Made by a program: the position numbers and the translations under genes. The notes below the pieces were generated by a model. The model was not told the DNA's origin. It was given only the letters and a program-made list of their open reading frames with translations, and searched no databases. This document shows positions 39,257 to 49,677 of a DNA stretch of 64,000 nucleotides, piece after piece. The stretch spans positions 2,955,001-3,019,000 of the forward strand of contig NZ_OY776414.1 of the NCBI RefSeq assembly GCF_963675585.1. The letters run 5' to 3'. How positions within the stretch are numbered: position 1 is the first letter of the stretch; each line of letters begins with the position of its first letter. Origin of the DNA: an uncultured Draconibacterium sp. GTDB taxonomy: Bacteria; Bacteroidota; Bacteroidia; Bacteroidales; Prolixibacteraceae.

Positions 39257-40510
39257 ATGATAGGATTACTTGGATTAAACCACAAAACAGCTCCAATTAA
39301 AGTTCGCGAAAAATTCGTTTTTTGTGAAGAGGATGTGAAGCGTTTTGTGCCACAACTAATCGAAATAGGTTTAAATGGTGCCATTGTTGTATCAACATGT
39401 AACCGCACCGAAATTTATTTTGACTACTCAGGAAAAAATATTCAAAGTTTTACAGATACAATTGAGGATAAACTTTTTGAATGGAGACGAGCGGACAAAA
39501 GTGTTAGTACACATTTTTACCGCAAGTACCAGGAAGAAGCCTCAAAACATTTATTTCGTGTAGCTTCGGGTCTCGACTCAATGGCACTTGGCGAATACCA
39601 GATTGTTGGTCAGCTTAAAGATGCGTTTGCCATTGCCGAAAAACACCAGGTAAACAGTTCTACTTTAATTCGTTTGTTTAACAAAGCATTCGAAGCCGGA
39701 AAAAAAGTTAGAACACAAACCGAACTTTCAAAAGGAGCAGTTTCGATAAGTTATGCAGCTGTTGAACTGGCCAATAAAAAATTACACAACCTTACTTCTC
39801 ACCCGACATTGCTTGTTGGTGCGGGTCAAACCGGAGAACTTACTTTGCAAAACCTGATAAAAAAAGGGTGCGACAAGTTTACTATTATCAACCGTACTTT
39901 TGAGAAAGCCTGCGAATTGGCCGACCGCCACAAAGGTATTGCAAAAGATTTCTCGGAATTGGAAAATCAACTGGTTGTAAACGACATTGTAATTGCATCT
40001 ACGGCATCGAAAAAAGCGCTAATCACAAAAGAGATGGTTGAAAAGGTGATGATCGAACGCCAAAACAAACCCATGTTTTTTGTCGATCTTTCGGTACCAC
40101 ACAACATTGCTACTGATGTGAACGAAGTGGAAAATGTTTTTCTGTTTGATGTGGACGATTTGAATGCAGTGGTTGACGAAACTTTTGGAAAACGTCAGGG
40201 AGAAATTAAAAAAGCAGAAAAAATTATTGCTGAAGTGGTTAGCGAATTTTCCGACTGGCAATACACACGTAACCTGACTCCAACATTTCAAAATATAAGC
40301 GACAATTTTCAAAAAATTAATAAAACCGAACTCGAAGGTTTTATGAAACGTCAGATTAATAATGACGGTGAAGACGCTTCGTTGTATGCCGACCACATCA
40401 CCAACAAATTTATCCGTTTGATGATTAAAAATGTTAAATCGATTACTGATAACGGTCGCAAAAAAGAATACATCGAACTTGTTAACGACCTGTTCAACCT
40501 TGCTCCATGA
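39257..40510 (+). CDS. hemA: Glutamyl-tRNA reductase
   Basis: 417 residues; reduces glutamyl-tRNA(Glu) to glutamate-1-semialdehyde, the first committed step of C5 heme synthesis. Catalytic Cys48 in VVSTCNRTEIY, NADPH domain with VGAGQTGELTLQNL and C-terminal dimerisation helix. First gene of the hem operon; hemL, which takes its product, is three genes downstream. Confidence 0.96.
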   Translation: MIGLLGLNHKTAPIKVREKFVFCEEDVKRFVPQLIEIGLNGAIVVSTCNRTEIYFDYSGKNIQSFTDTIEDKLFEWRRADKSVSTHFYRKYQEEASKHLFRVASGLDSMALGEYQIVGQLKDAFAIAEKHQVNSSTLIRLFNKAFEAGKKVRTQTELSKGAVSISYAAVELANKKLHNLTSHPTLLVGAGQTGELTLQNLIKKGCDKFTIINRTFEKACELADRHKGIAKDFSELENQLVVNDIVIASTASKKALITKEMVEKVMIERQNKPMFFVDLSVPHNIATDVNEVENVFLFDVDDLNAVVDETFGKRQGEIKKAEKIIAEVVSEFSDWQYTRNLTPTFQNISDNFQKINKTELEGFMKRQINNDGEDASLYADHITNKFIRLMIKNVKSITDNGRKKEYIELVNDLFNLAP

Positions 40511-40625
40511 TACAAGAATGCAACTATCATTTTACACAAAAGAGTAAGCACAAACGAGTTCCCTGTCTGACCTGGGGAAGCCAGGCAGGCATCGGTTACC
40601 TTTGAATATTCTGAATTAAATTGAG

Positions 40626-42338
40626 ATGAAAAACACAATTCGCATTGGCACACGAGGCAGTAAACTTGCCTTGTATCAAGCTTATCGGGTAAAAGAATCG
40701 CTGGAGCAAAAATTCCCTGAGAAACAATTTGAAATTGTAATTGTAAAAACCAAAGGCGACAAAATTTTGGATGTGCCGCTTTCGAAAATTGGCGACAAAG
40801 GCCTTTTTACAAAAGAACTGGAAGTGGCCATGTTCAACAACGAAATTGATATGGCCGTGCACAGTTTAAAAGACCTGCCAACCGTTTTTCCGGAAGGTAC
40901 AAAACTGGGAGCGGTTCTCGAGCGGGGCACAGTAAACGATGCCTTGGTGAGTAGAAATCATCTGAAAATTTCGGAATTTACTTCTGAACATACAGTGGCT
41001 ACTTCGAGTCTGCGACGTAAAGCACAGCTTTTAAAGTTAAATCCGAATTTAAATATTGTTGAAATCAGGGGCAATGTAAATACCCGAATCCGTAAAATGG
41101 AAGAAGGCTATTGCGACGCAATGATTATGGCTGCTGCCGGATTGCAACGCCTGGAAATGGATGCGTACATTACAGAAATTATTGAACCTGAAGTTATGAT
41201 TCCGGCTTGCGGACAGGGTGCCATGGCAATCGAAATAAAAGATAACGATCCGGAAATTGAAAAACTGGTGAGCGCCATTAATCATGAAGAAACCATGATT
41301 ACCAGTTCGGCAGAACGTGCCTTTTTAAATACTTTGGAAGGCGGTTGCCAGATTCCGGTTGGAAGTACATGCCAAATCAACGGCAACCTGGTAAAAATTA
41401 CAGGCTTTGTTTCCAGCATCGATGGAAGTAACTTTTTAAAAGAATCGGCAAACGGACCGGTTGAAAATGCCAAACAAATCGCTATCGATCTGGCTAAGAA
41501 ATTATTTGCCGCAGGAGGGAAACAAATACTAGATTCCATTCGAACAGAAAACTTCCCGGAGCAAAAAGTTGAACTTCCGTTACAAGATAAAATTATAATA
41601 TCTACTCGCCCGGCTGATGCCAGCGACGATCTTCCGCAGCTCTTACAAAATGCCGGAAGCAAAGTTGTTTCCCTGCCCATGATTCAAATTGAGTCTGCCG
41701 GTTTAAGCTCTGACGAAGTGATAAAGCTTAAAAATCTGGAGCAATTTAACTGGGTAATTTTTACAAGTAAAAACGGGGTGGCTTCATTTTTCAAACAACT
41801 GATCGAGATTAATGGAAATACCACTTTGCCTGCTTCATTAAAGATTGCAGTAGTTGGAGAAAAAACAGCAGCCGAACTCGATTATTACGGTTACGCACCT
41901 TTCCTTTCGGGCGAAAAGAACACTTCGGAAAACTTACTAAACGAACTGATTGGCAAATACAATCCACAGGCACAGAATATATTGTTGCCCATTGGAAACC
42001 TGGCTGACAATTCCATTCAGAACCGACTATCACCGGCCAACAAAGTTACCCGAATAAACATTTACAGCACAGTAAAACCTGCAACTGCAGATCAAAAAAT
42101 AATGGACCTTGTAACAAACAACAGCTACGATCTGATTGTTTTTACAAGTCCGTCTACCTTCAATAATTTCTGTTATTTTTATGGAACCGCGAATCTTTCG
42201 AAATTAAAAATTGCAAGTATCGGAACAACTACAACATCCGCCATTGAAGCAATGGGAGTTGCGCCATTAATTACTGCTGAAAAATCGAATGCCGGGGGTC
42301 TTTATCAATCAATTATTGAATACTATAAACGAAAGTAA
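40626..42338 (+). CDS. hemC/hemD: Fused porphobilinogen deaminase and uroporphyrinogen-III synthase
   Basis: 570 residues in one frame. Residues 1 to about 305 are HemC: IRIGTRGSKLALYQA, SLRRKAQLL and the dipyrromethane-cofactor Cys241 in LEGGCQIPVG. Residues about 318-570 are a HemD fold: DKIIISTRPADASDDL, FNWVIFTSKNGVASFF, VVGEKTAAEL and YDLIVFTSPSTFNNF. The protein should turn four porphobilinogens into hydroxymethylbilane and close it to uroporphyrinogen III. Most bacteria use two separate genes. No stop or frameshift occurs at the junction. Confidence 0.92.
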   Translation: MKNTIRIGTRGSKLALYQAYRVKESLEQKFPEKQFEIVIVKTKGDKILDVPLSKIGDKGLFTKELEVAMFNNEIDMAVHSLKDLPTVFPEGTKLGAVLERGTVNDALVSRNHLKISEFTSEHTVATSSLRRKAQLLKLNPNLNIVEIRGNVNTRIRKMEEGYCDAMIMAAAGLQRLEMDAYITEIIEPEVMIPACGQGAMAIEIKDNDPEIEKLVSAINHEETMITSSAERAFLNTLEGGCQIPVGSTCQINGNLVKITGFVSSIDGSNFLKESANGPVENAKQIAIDLAKKLFAAGGKQILDSIRTENFPEQKVELPLQDKIIISTRPADASDDLPQLLQNAGSKVVSLPMIQIESAGLSSDEVIKLKNLEQFNWVIFTSKNGVASFFKQLIEINGNTTLPASLKIAVVGEKTAAELDYYGYAPFLSGEKNTSENLLNELIGKYNPQAQNILLPIGNLADNSIQNRLSPANKVTRINIYSTVKPATADQKIMDLVTNNSYDLIVFTSPSTFNNFCYFYGTANLSKLKIASIGTTTTSAIEAMGVAPLITAEKSNAGGLYQSIIEYYKRK

Positions 42339-42358
42339 CACATTAAAACTGCACAGAT

Positions 42359-43339
42359 ATGATGTTTCCAGAAACAAGGTTAAGAAGATTAAGATACAAT
42401 ACAGTATTGCGCAACATGGTAACCGAAACCAAATTATCGCTTGATGATCTGGTAATGCCACTTTTTGTTTGCGCCGGCACCAATGTCAGAAATCCGATCA
42501 GTTCGATGCCCGGCAACTATCAGTTATCGGTTGAGAACCTGGTTGAAGAATGCAAAAAGGTGTATGCTTCGGGAGTTAAAGCGGTACTTCTATTTGGTAT
42601 TCCGGCCGAGAAAGACGAAGACGGAACAGTGGCTTGTCAACACAACGGAATTGTACAACAGGCCATTCGTGCCATTAAAGCTGAACTGGCTGACTTATAC
42701 ATTATTGCTGATGTTTGCAACTGCGAATACACCACACACGGACATTGCGGCACAATAATAGATGGCGACGTTGACAACGACAGCACGCTGGAAACACTGG
42801 CTGCACAATCGGTTTCGCTGGCAGAAGCAGGTGCCGACATGATTGCTCCGAGCGATATGATGGACGGACGTGTGGGAAGAATCCGGGAAGCACTCGACGA
42901 TAATAAATTTGAGAAAATTCCGATTATGGCCTACTCGGCAAAGTACGCATCCGGATTTTACGGTCCGTTCAGAGAAGCCGCCGAGAGTGCTCCAAAATTT
43001 GGAAACCGGTCGACTTATCAAATGAATCCGGCCAACTCAGACGAAGCGCTTCGCGAAGTGGAACTCGACATTGCAGAAGGAGCCGATATTGTAATGGTGA
43101 AACCTGCCCTGTCGTACCTCGATGTAATTTACCGGGTAAAAACTGAATTTAAAATGCCAACAGCGGCCTACAATGTAAGTGGCGAATTTTCGATGTTAAA
43201 AGCTGCTGAAGAAAAAGACTGGATCGACGGTGCACGTGTAATGATGGAAATTCTGACCTCGATAAAAAGAGCCGGAGCCGACATTATTATCACCTACTCA
43301 GCAGTTGAAGCAGCAAATATTTTAAACGGAATTAAGTAA
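42359..43339 (+). CDS. hemB: Delta-aminolevulinic acid dehydratase (porphobilinogen synthase)
   Basis: 326 residues; condenses two 5-aminolevulinates. Zinc-type metal site [14 protein letters not shown], Schiff-base Lys195 in [13 protein letters not shown] and Lys248 in VMVKPA. Two adjacent ATGs (42359, 42362) could start it. It sits 20 bases after hemCD and 6 before hemL. Confidence 0.96.
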   Translation: MMFPETRLRRLRYNTVLRNMVTETKLSLDDLVMPLFVCAGTNVRNPISSMPGNYQLSVENLVEECKKVYASGVKAVLLFGIPAEKDEDGTVACQHNGIVQQAIRAIKAELADLYIIADVCNCEYTTHGHCGTIIDGDVDNDSTLETLAAQSVSLAEAGADMIAPSDMMDGRVGRIREALDDNKFEKIPIMAYSAKYASGFYGPFREAAESAPKFGNRSTYQMNPANSDEALREVELDIAEGADIVMVKPALSYLDVIYRVKTEFKMPTAAYNVSGEFSMLKAAEEKDWIDGARVMMEILTSIKRAGADIIITYSAVEAANILNGIK

Positions 43340-43345
43340 ACAAAC

Positions 43346-44641
43346 ATGCAGTTTTCAAAAAGTATAGAAGCTTTTCAACAAGCTCAAAAATCGATACCCG
43401 GCGGGGTGAACTCTCCGGTTCGGGCCTTTAAAAGCGTAAAATTAAATCCTGTTTTTATCGAAAGTGCCAAAGGTGCATGCATTATTGATATCGATGGAAA
43501 TAAATTCACTGATTTTGTTGCATCGTGGGGACCGCTGATTTTTGGGCATGCGCACGAAAAAATTGTTGCTGCAATAAATGAAGCGGCACTAAAAGGAACC
43601 AGTTACGGTGCACCAACAACCTACGAAACCGAAATGGCCGAGTTGATTGTTGAGATGGTACCTTCGGTTGAAAAGGTTAGAATGGTAAATTCGGGCACAG
43701 AAGCAACAATGAGCGCAATCCGTTTGGCTCGCGGTTATACCGGTCGCGAAAAAATACTAAAGTTTGTGGGCAACTACCACGGACACGGCGATAGTTTTCT
43801 GATTAAAGCCGGTTCGGGAGCAATCACTTTGGGATTACCCGATAGTCCGGGAGTAACTGCAGGAAATGCAAAAGACACTTTGCTGGCCAACTACAACGAT
43901 CTGGATTCTGTTGAGAAGATATTTGCTGAAGAAGGTAAAAACATTGCGGCAATAATTGTTGAACCGGTTGCAGGAAACATGGGCGTTGTTGTACCAGGAA
44001 AAGGATTCTTGGAAGGGCTCCGTGAGATTACAACACAAAACGGTGCACTTCTTATTTTCGATGAAGTAATTACCGGTTTTCGTTTGGCCAAAGGTGGCGC
44101 ACAGGAATATTTTGGTGTGATGCCCGATATTACCACTCTGGGTAAAATTATTGGTGGAGGTTTGCCGGTGGGCGCTTATGGTGGTAAAAAAGAAATTATG
44201 GATCAGCTGGCTCCGGTCGGACCAGTTTACCAGGCCGGAACGTTATCGGGAAATCCGCTAGCCATGGCTGCCGGAAGCACCATGCTTAAGTTAATTCTGA
44301 ACACTCCGGACTTTTATTCCGAACTGGAAAGAAAAGCCAAAAAATTACATGAAGGAATTTTAAATAACCTTAAAACAACGGGAATTAAAGGTGTTGTAAA
44401 CCGCGTTGGTTCAATGATGACACTGTTTTTTACGGACGAAGAAAAAGTGAGCTCATTTGATGAAGCAATGAATTCGAACACCGATTGGTATGCACAATAC
44501 TTCAAACTCTCGCTTGAAAGTGGGATTTACATTGCACCATCGCAGTTTGAGTGTTTGTTTGTGTCGTACGCTCACAGCGATGAAGATATTGACAACATAA
44601 TCAACGCCAATTTAAACGCGTTAAAAAAACTAAAAGATTGA
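43346..44641 (+). CDS. hemL: Glutamate-1-semialdehyde 2,1-aminomutase
   Basis: 431 residues of fold-type I PLP enzyme. [10 protein letters not shown] near the start, [23 protein letters not shown] and the PLP lysine Lys267 in [18 protein letters not shown]. It makes 5-aminolevulinate for HemB. It is followed by 155 bases of GATTGA-type simple repeat before hemE. Confidence 0.96.
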   Translation: MQFSKSIEAFQQAQKSIPGGVNSPVRAFKSVKLNPVFIESAKGACIIDIDGNKFTDFVASWGPLIFGHAHEKIVAAINEAALKGTSYGAPTTYETEMAELIVEMVPSVEKVRMVNSGTEATMSAIRLARGYTGREKILKFVGNYHGHGDSFLIKAGSGAITLGLPDSPGVTAGNAKDTLLANYNDLDSVEKIFAEEGKNIAAIIVEPVAGNMGVVVPGKGFLEGLREITTQNGALLIFDEVITGFRLAKGGAQEYFGVMPDITTLGKIIGGGLPVGAYGGKKEIMDQLAPVGPVYQAGTLSGNPLAMAAGSTMLKLILNTPDFYSELERKAKKLHEGILNNLKTTGIKGVVNRVGSMMTLFFTDEEKVSSFDEAMNSNTDWYAQYFKLSLESGIYIAPSQFECLFVSYAHSDEDIDNIINANLNALKKLKD

Positions 44642-44740
44642 TGAAGATTGATACGAGATTGAAAACAGATTGATAGAGTTTGATTTAGATTAACTCAATC
44701 TCAGCAATCCAATCAATCATTTCAATCTAAAACCAGTTGA
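44642..44740 (+). repeat. GATTGA-type simple repeat between hemL and hemE
   Basis: Repeated GATTGA/AATC units (TGAAGATTGATACGAGATTG and similar, then the complementary CAATC...AATCAATC units). The two halves can pair with each other. Similar AGATTGATT tracts occur at about 32800-32930 and 8812-8850. Confidence 0.55.
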
Positions 44741-44796
44741 AAATATTTTGCAAACAGCTACACGAATCTTATAGATAAGAAATAACATCAAAATAA

Positions 44797-45828
44797 ATGG
44801 AAAAGGGAATTTTTGTAAGAACACTTGAGGGAGAAAAAACGGAAAGACCACCGGTGTGGTTTATGCGTCAGGCAGGAAGAGTATTACCATCGTATCTGGA
44901 AATGCGCAAGGACTATAGTTTTAAGGAATTGATGCGCGATCCGGAGCTGGCTGCAAAAGTAACCTTGCTCCCCATTTACGACCTTGGAGTGGATGCTGCA
45001 ATCCTTTTTTCCGACATACTTGTTATTCCTGAAGCGCTTGGCATGGAACTGGCATTTACCGATTCGGGGCCTCGTTTTACCACTGCGTTGAAAGACGTTG
45101 CAAATCCGGTAAAATCCCTGAATGCCGATGCATCGAAACTGGAATACATTTATGATGTCATCGATAAAATTCAGGTAACAAAACCTGCCGGTATTCCGCT
45201 AATCGGATTCTGCGGTGCACCTTTTACAACACTGTGTTACATGGTGCAGGGTTTGGGAACCAACCACACTTTCCCCGATGCGGTTTCCTTGTTGTACAAG
45301 GACAAAAAACTGGCAAAACAACTCCTGAGTGCAATTACCGATCTGTCTATTGAATACGCTTTAAACCAGGTAAAACACGGCATAGCCGCTTTCCAGATTT
45401 TTGAAACCCATGCGGGACTAATTCCTTCGGATTTGTACATGGAACTGATTATGCCTTTTGTTCGAAAGATTTCGGCTGCTGTGATGAATGCAGGAGTCCC
45501 AACCATATTTTTACCCAAAGGTTTGGGAGTTGGATTAACACAACTGCAACCCGGCGATGCCGACATTATTAGCATCGACTGGCAAGTACCAATTAAGGAA
45601 GCCCGGAAAATGGTTCCTAAGGAAATGGGACTTCAGGGAAATTTGGATCCGCGTATTTTATTAGCCGACCAGAAAGTTATCGAAAACAAACTGGAAGAAT
45701 ACCTTTCATTTGGCGCAGAAGAAAGCAACTGGATTTTTAACGTTGGACATGGATTTATTCCAGGCATCCCGGTTGAAAATGCCAAATTTGTAGTCGACTG
45801 GATTAAAAAAGCAAACTGGAACAGATAA
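44797..45828 (+). CDS. hemE: Uroporphyrinogen decarboxylase
   Basis: 343 residues: PPVWFMRQAGRVLPSYLEMRK with the substrate-binding arginine, catalytic-site Asp in ILFSDILVIPEALG, GFCGAPFTTLCYMVQG and LQGNLDPRILLA. It converts uroporphyrinogen III to coproporphyrinogen III, the branch to heme. The next ORF starts 4 bases after its stop. Confidence 0.96.
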   Translation: MEKGIFVRTLEGEKTERPPVWFMRQAGRVLPSYLEMRKDYSFKELMRDPELAAKVTLLPIYDLGVDAAILFSDILVIPEALGMELAFTDSGPRFTTALKDVANPVKSLNADASKLEYIYDVIDKIQVTKPAGIPLIGFCGAPFTTLCYMVQGLGTNHTFPDAVSLLYKDKKLAKQLLSAITDLSIEYALNQVKHGIAAFQIFETHAGLIPSDLYMELIMPFVRKISAAVMNAGVPTIFLPKGLGVGLTQLQPGDADIISIDWQVPIKEARKMVPKEMGLQGNLDPRILLADQKVIENKLEEYLSFGAEESNWIFNVGHGFIPGIPVENAKFVVDWIKKANWNR

Positions 45829-45832
45829 AAAA

Positions 45833-46291
45833 ATGACATCAATACTGACCGAAATAGTGACACACGATACTGTAAAAATAATTCACTACCTGATTAGTGT
45901 TTCTTTTTTATTCTTTGCCGTATTCCTTGTTGTGCGCTCGGTTCGGGGAATTTCCAAAAACTTGTCCTACTCACCTTTCGACAAGTTTTTGGCAGTAGCT
46001 TTTATTGTTACTTTGTACCTGCAGTTGGTTTTTGGTCTGTTTCTGTTTACAAATCTGGGCACAGGGCTCGACTTTCATTACATGCCCAACGAAGGCAGTA
46101 ATATGGTTGCGAAAAGATTGTGGCCGGTTGAACACATTGTATTAATGCTGTTCGCCCTTTTTATTGCAAACCTTGGTTTGATTTTTTCTTTTCAAACCCG
46201 GGAAAGCAAAAGCCGCTTCAAAAAAATATTGATTTACTATTCCATCGCGGTGGTGCTTATTGCCTTTTCGCTGATCTCCGTTTATGCCTAA
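45833..46291 (+). CDS. Four-helix membrane protein at the end of the heme operon
   Basis: 152 residues with four hydrophobic helices (about 18-36, 50-72, 100-119 and 130-150). Conserved-looking His residues stand at the edges of helices (IVTHDTVKIIHY, RLWPVEHIVLMLF). I do not recognise a named family. The His/helix pattern is reminiscent of small heme-binding cytochrome b-like bundles. It starts 4 bases after hemE, so it is surely co-transcribed, which supports a heme-related role. It converges with cobA, 22 bases away. Confidence 0.7.
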   Translation: MTSILTEIVTHDTVKIIHYLISVSFLFFAVFLVVRSVRGISKNLSYSPFDKFLAVAFIVTLYLQLVFGLFLFTNLGTGLDFHYMPNEGSNMVAKRLWPVEHIVLMLFALFIANLGLIFSFQTRESKSRFKKILIYYSIAVVLIAFSLISVYA

Positions 46292-46313
46292 AAGTGGCCT
46301 GTTAAAAGCTGCT

Positions 46314-47039
46314 TTACTCTTCCTTTCTTAAATAAATTAATGCGGGTGTTTTAATCGGACTTTCCTCGTTTAGCCGAACCATCTCCTGAAGATTTCCCTG
46401 GTACATTGCAGAATCACTACGCCCCGACCGTGATACAATAGTAGTGTGAATGGTTTCGCGGTGAATTGAATCAAGTGCTTCATAAATTTCTTCCAGTACC
46501 TTTGTTCCCATATAAATTACTGCGGTTCCCCTGTTCTCAACAATACTTAGCAATTGATTCACGCTTAAAAGTTTTCCCATCACATCGCGCCCCGAAAGCA
46601 GGTGCAGAGAATTACTCCCGCGGCGATCGGTTAAAGGAATTCCAAATTCAGCAGATGCAGCGTTAAAAGCCGAAATTCCAGGAACAAGTTCAAATAAAAT
46701 GTTATGCTCCTGCAAAAAAGAAGTTTCCTCGGCACCCCGGCTAAAAATCATCGGATCGCCGGATTTAACACGAACAACCACCTTCCCCATTTGCGCATGT
46801 TGCACTAATTTTTTATGAATTGAGTTTTGTCGTTCGGTAACATCAATTCCATCGCCGGCGCGTTTACCAACAAATATAAGTTCCGCACTTTCCGGAAAGA
46901 GCTCCCGAACATCGCGCGAAATCAATGCATCGTACAAAATCACATCGGCTTGTTTTATGCAGTTAAATGCTTTAACCGTCAACAGATCTGCCGGCCCGGG
47001 CCCCGCTCCTACAATGTATACTTTTCCTGTATTTTCCAT
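46314..47039 (-). CDS. cobA: Uroporphyrinogen-III C-methyltransferase (SUMT)
   Basis: 241 residues; methylates uroporphyrinogen III twice to precorrin-2 using SAM. Motifs: VYIVGAGPGPADLLTVKAF, ADVILYDALIS, VVRVKSGDPMIFSRGAEE and VPGISAFNAASAEFGIPLTDR. It is the stand-alone SUMT form, without the CysG dehydrogenase half, which is encoded at 51606. Last gene of the sulfite/siroheme operon, 6 bases after the SDR gene. Confidence 0.94.
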   Translation of the reverse strand: MENTGKVYIVGAGPGPADLLTVKAFNCIKQADVILYDALISRDVRELFPESAELIFVGKRAGDGIDVTERQNSIHKKLVQHAQMGKVVVRVKSGDPMIFSRGAEETSFLQEHNILFELVPGISAFNAASAEFGIPLTDRRGSNSLHLLSGRDVMGKLLSVNQLLSIVENRGTAVIYMGTKVLEEIYEALDSIHRETIHTTIVSRSGRSDSAMYQGNLQEMVRLNEESPIKTPALIYLRKEE

Positions 47040-47045
47040 TTCCTT

Positions 47046-47885
47046 CTATATTCGGTATGCCCACTCTTCCACCTCTTTTAAATAATCCATCGGACTCTGG
47101 TATTTAAATTTATAGTCCAATGTTTTTATCAATTTTTCGCTGTTTACGATCTTGTAATTTTCCTGTGTTTTTGAAAAAACCGGGGCCGGCAATTCACTTA
47201 TCTGAGCTGCTTTGCTGTAAAATTCTCGTTTTACAGGATGTTCCGGACTTGAGGCATTAAACACTTCTCCCCAAATATCCTTTTCAATAATTTGGGTAAT
47301 AATCCCCACGCAATCATCCCGGTGAATCAGATTAACAGGAGTTTCTCCGGCAACCTCCTGTTTATACTTCAGAAAATTTGCAGGATTTCTGTTGTAACCG
47401 ATCAAACCCCCAAAACGCAGCACAGTAGTTTTAAAGTTAGGATTCCCCAAAAGCAGCTTTTCCGCTTTTATCAAGGCCCGCCCGCTTTGTTTCTCAGGGC
47501 TGCCCTCATCGCCTTCTTGCACTTCTTTGTTTTGTGATTCGTAAACCGAAGTAGATGAAATAAAAAGCACTTTAGAAATTCCAATCTCTTCTGCTTTTAT
47601 AGCAATCTGACTTATTTTTTGCGGATACGACTCTTCTACACAATCCGTTCGGGTAGGTGGAATTGAAACAATTAATACATCAGTACTAAAAAAACTGTTG
47701 TAGTCTACTTCCACTCCCTTCGGTTTTACTTTTACATAAAAAGTACTTATTCCGGTCATCTCCAATTCGTTGTAACTTTGACTCGAACTGGTTGAACCTT
47801 TTACATTCCATCCTTTGCGAAGCAGGGATTTGCCAAGGGCAGTGCCCAGCCATCCACATCCTAATATTGAAACAGTTGTACTCAT
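47046..47885 (-). CDS. NAD(P)-binding SDR/epimerase-family protein
   Basis: 279 residues with a Rossmann start (ILGCGWLGTALGKSLLRKG), a YxxxK-region variant (SSTSVYESQ) and LRFGGLIGYNRNP. It belongs to the extended/atypical SDR group with YeeZ-type proteins. Substrate unknown. Its place between cysI and cobA suggests a link to sulfur or siroheme metabolism, but that rests on context only. Confidence 0.78.
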   Translation of the reverse strand: MSTTVSILGCGWLGTALGKSLLRKGWNVKGSTSSSQSYNELEMTGISTFYVKVKPKGVEVDYNSFFSTDVLIVSIPPTRTDCVEESYPQKISQIAIKAEEIGISKVLFISSTSVYESQNKEVQEGDEGSPEKQSGRALIKAEKLLLGNPNFKTTVLRFGGLIGYNRNPANFLKYKQEVAGETPVNLIHRDDCVGIITQIIEKDIWGEVFNASSPEHPVKREFYSKAAQISELPAPVFSKTQENYKIVNSEKLIKTLDYKFKYQSPMDYLKEVEEWAYRI

Positions 47886-47952
47886 GATTGCATGTATTTA
47901 TTGTTTTTTGAATTTAATTTCACCTGCCTTTTTTGTGGCGCACAGCAGGATT

Positions 47953-49653
47953 TTAGTGTTTAAAATCTTTCCCCTCTTTAATTTCCTTCACATATTCGTT
48001 ACGGATGACAAAATCGCCAAAGTGTTCTCCATTCGATCTGTTCTCCGCAAAATCTGCAATTAACATTCGTAATTCTGTCAGAATCTCTTCTTCCGGAATG
48101 GTTTCGCGGTACAGCGTATTCAAGCGTGTTCCCTCAAAACTTCCTCCCAGGTACAAATTATAATAGCCCGGAGATTTTCCGATCAAGCCGATTTCTGCCA
48201 GATAAGGTCGCCCACAGCCATTGGGGCAGCCCGTCATACGAATTACTATTTCTTCTTTAAAGAGATTAAATTCATTCAGAATGAGTTCAACTTTTGATAT
48301 CAAAGTAGGCAAATAGCGTTCGGCCTCGGCAAATGCCAACGGACACGTTGGTAGTGCCACACAAGCAATTGAGTTTTTACGCAGTCCGGAAAGTTCAGAT
48401 GGCGCAACTCCATTCTTTTTCAAAATCGTGTCTACCTTCTTTTTTACCGTTTCGGAAACGCCACTTACAATCAGGTTCTGGTTTCCGGTAAGAATAAAAT
48501 CGCCGTCACTAATTTTGGCAACTTCGCGCAGCGCTGTTTTAATGTTTTGGTTGCCGTTATCTTTCACACGTCCACCTTCAACAAAATACGTTAAGTGCCA
48601 TTTTTCATCGGTTCCTTTTTTCCAGCCAAAATCATCGCCGTTGCGATCGAACTTAAACGCTCTTGCAGACTCTAGCTTGTACCCCAAACGTTGCTCCACT
48701 TCAGCGGTAAAAACCTCAACTCCCATTCGGTCGATTGTGTATTTAAGGCGAGCCTGTTTCCGGTTTTTTCGGTTTCCGTTATCCCGTTGTGTCAGAAGAA
48801 CTTTTTCGGCAACATCAACAACCTGCACGGGCGTACAAAAACCAATTATTGTTCCGGTTCGGGGATAGGTTTCAGGCATTCCAAATGTTGAACCAAATCC
48901 ACCGCCAACCGATACATTGTAACCCACAATTTTAGCTTTTTCCACAATGGCAATAAATCCCAAATCCTGCGAAAACACATCTGAATCGTTATTGGGCGGA
49001 ATTACAATTCCGATTTTAAATTTTCGGGGCAAATACCGGTCGCCATACAAGGGTTCAACATCAGTTTTGCTATCTGCAATCAATTTTTTGTCGAGCCATA
49101 TTTCGTGATAAGCAGTGGTATTCGGCAATAAATGCTCACTTACTTTCTTTGCCAAATCAATCACCTCTGAATGAAACGGAGATTCAGCCGGGTTTGCATG
49201 ACTCATCACATTCCGATTCACATCGCCACAAGCCGCAATGGTATCCATCAAACTATCATTCATTTCCTGAATGGTCTTTTTCAGGTTCTTTTTTAAAACA
49301 CCATGCAACTGAAAAGTTTGACGTGTTGTGAGTTTTAGAGTGTTGTTGGCATATTTGTCGGCAAGTGCATCCATTTTTAGCCATTGTTCCGGGGTAAAAC
49401 GTCCGCCGGGCATTCTTAAACGAATAAGAAACGAAAATGCCGGCTCCAGTTTTTGCCGTTTACGCTCTTTGTCTAAATCGCGGTCCCACTGCAAATACAT
49501 GCCATGAAACTTTGAGATTTGGGTATCGCCATCGGCAATTGCCCCGGTGATTGGATCTGCTAAACTTTCAACTAAAGTACCACGCAAATAATTGCTGTCG
49601 TACTTTAGTTTTTCCACTTCTGAAAGTTCCTTCCAGTTAATAATATCGGTCAT
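47953..49653 (-). CDS. cysI: Assimilatory sulfite reductase hemoprotein subunit
   Basis: 566 residues; reduces sulfite to sulfide with siroheme and a 4Fe-4S cluster. Cluster and heme cysteines are seen in CVALPTCPLAFAEAER and RMTGCPNGCGRPYLAEIGLIGKS. N-terminal YLRGTLVES and RMPGGRFTPEQW match the ferredoxin-like parachute domain. It lies downstream of cysJ with a 135-base gap holding two hairpins. Confidence 0.95.
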   Translation of the reverse strand: MTDIINWKELSEVEKLKYDSNYLRGTLVESLADPITGAIADGDTQISKFHGMYLQWDRDLDKERKRQKLEPAFSFLIRLRMPGGRFTPEQWLKMDALADKYANNTLKLTTRQTFQLHGVLKKNLKKTIQEMNDSLMDTIAACGDVNRNVMSHANPAESPFHSEVIDLAKKVSEHLLPNTTAYHEIWLDKKLIADSKTDVEPLYGDRYLPRKFKIGIVIPPNNDSDVFSQDLGFIAIVEKAKIVGYNVSVGGGFGSTFGMPETYPRTGTIIGFCTPVQVVDVAEKVLLTQRDNGNRKNRKQARLKYTIDRMGVEVFTAEVEQRLGYKLESARAFKFDRNGDDFGWKKGTDEKWHLTYFVEGGRVKDNGNQNIKTALREVAKISDGDFILTGNQNLIVSGVSETVKKKVDTILKKNGVAPSELSGLRKNSIACVALPTCPLAFAEAERYLPTLISKVELILNEFNLFKEEIVIRMTGCPNGCGRPYLAEIGLIGKSPGYYNLYLGGSFEGTRLNTLYRETIPEEEILTELRMLIADFAENRSNGEHFGDFVIRNEYVKEIKEGKDFKH

Positions 49654-49677
49654 AATTTTTCGGGTTATAAAGTTAAT

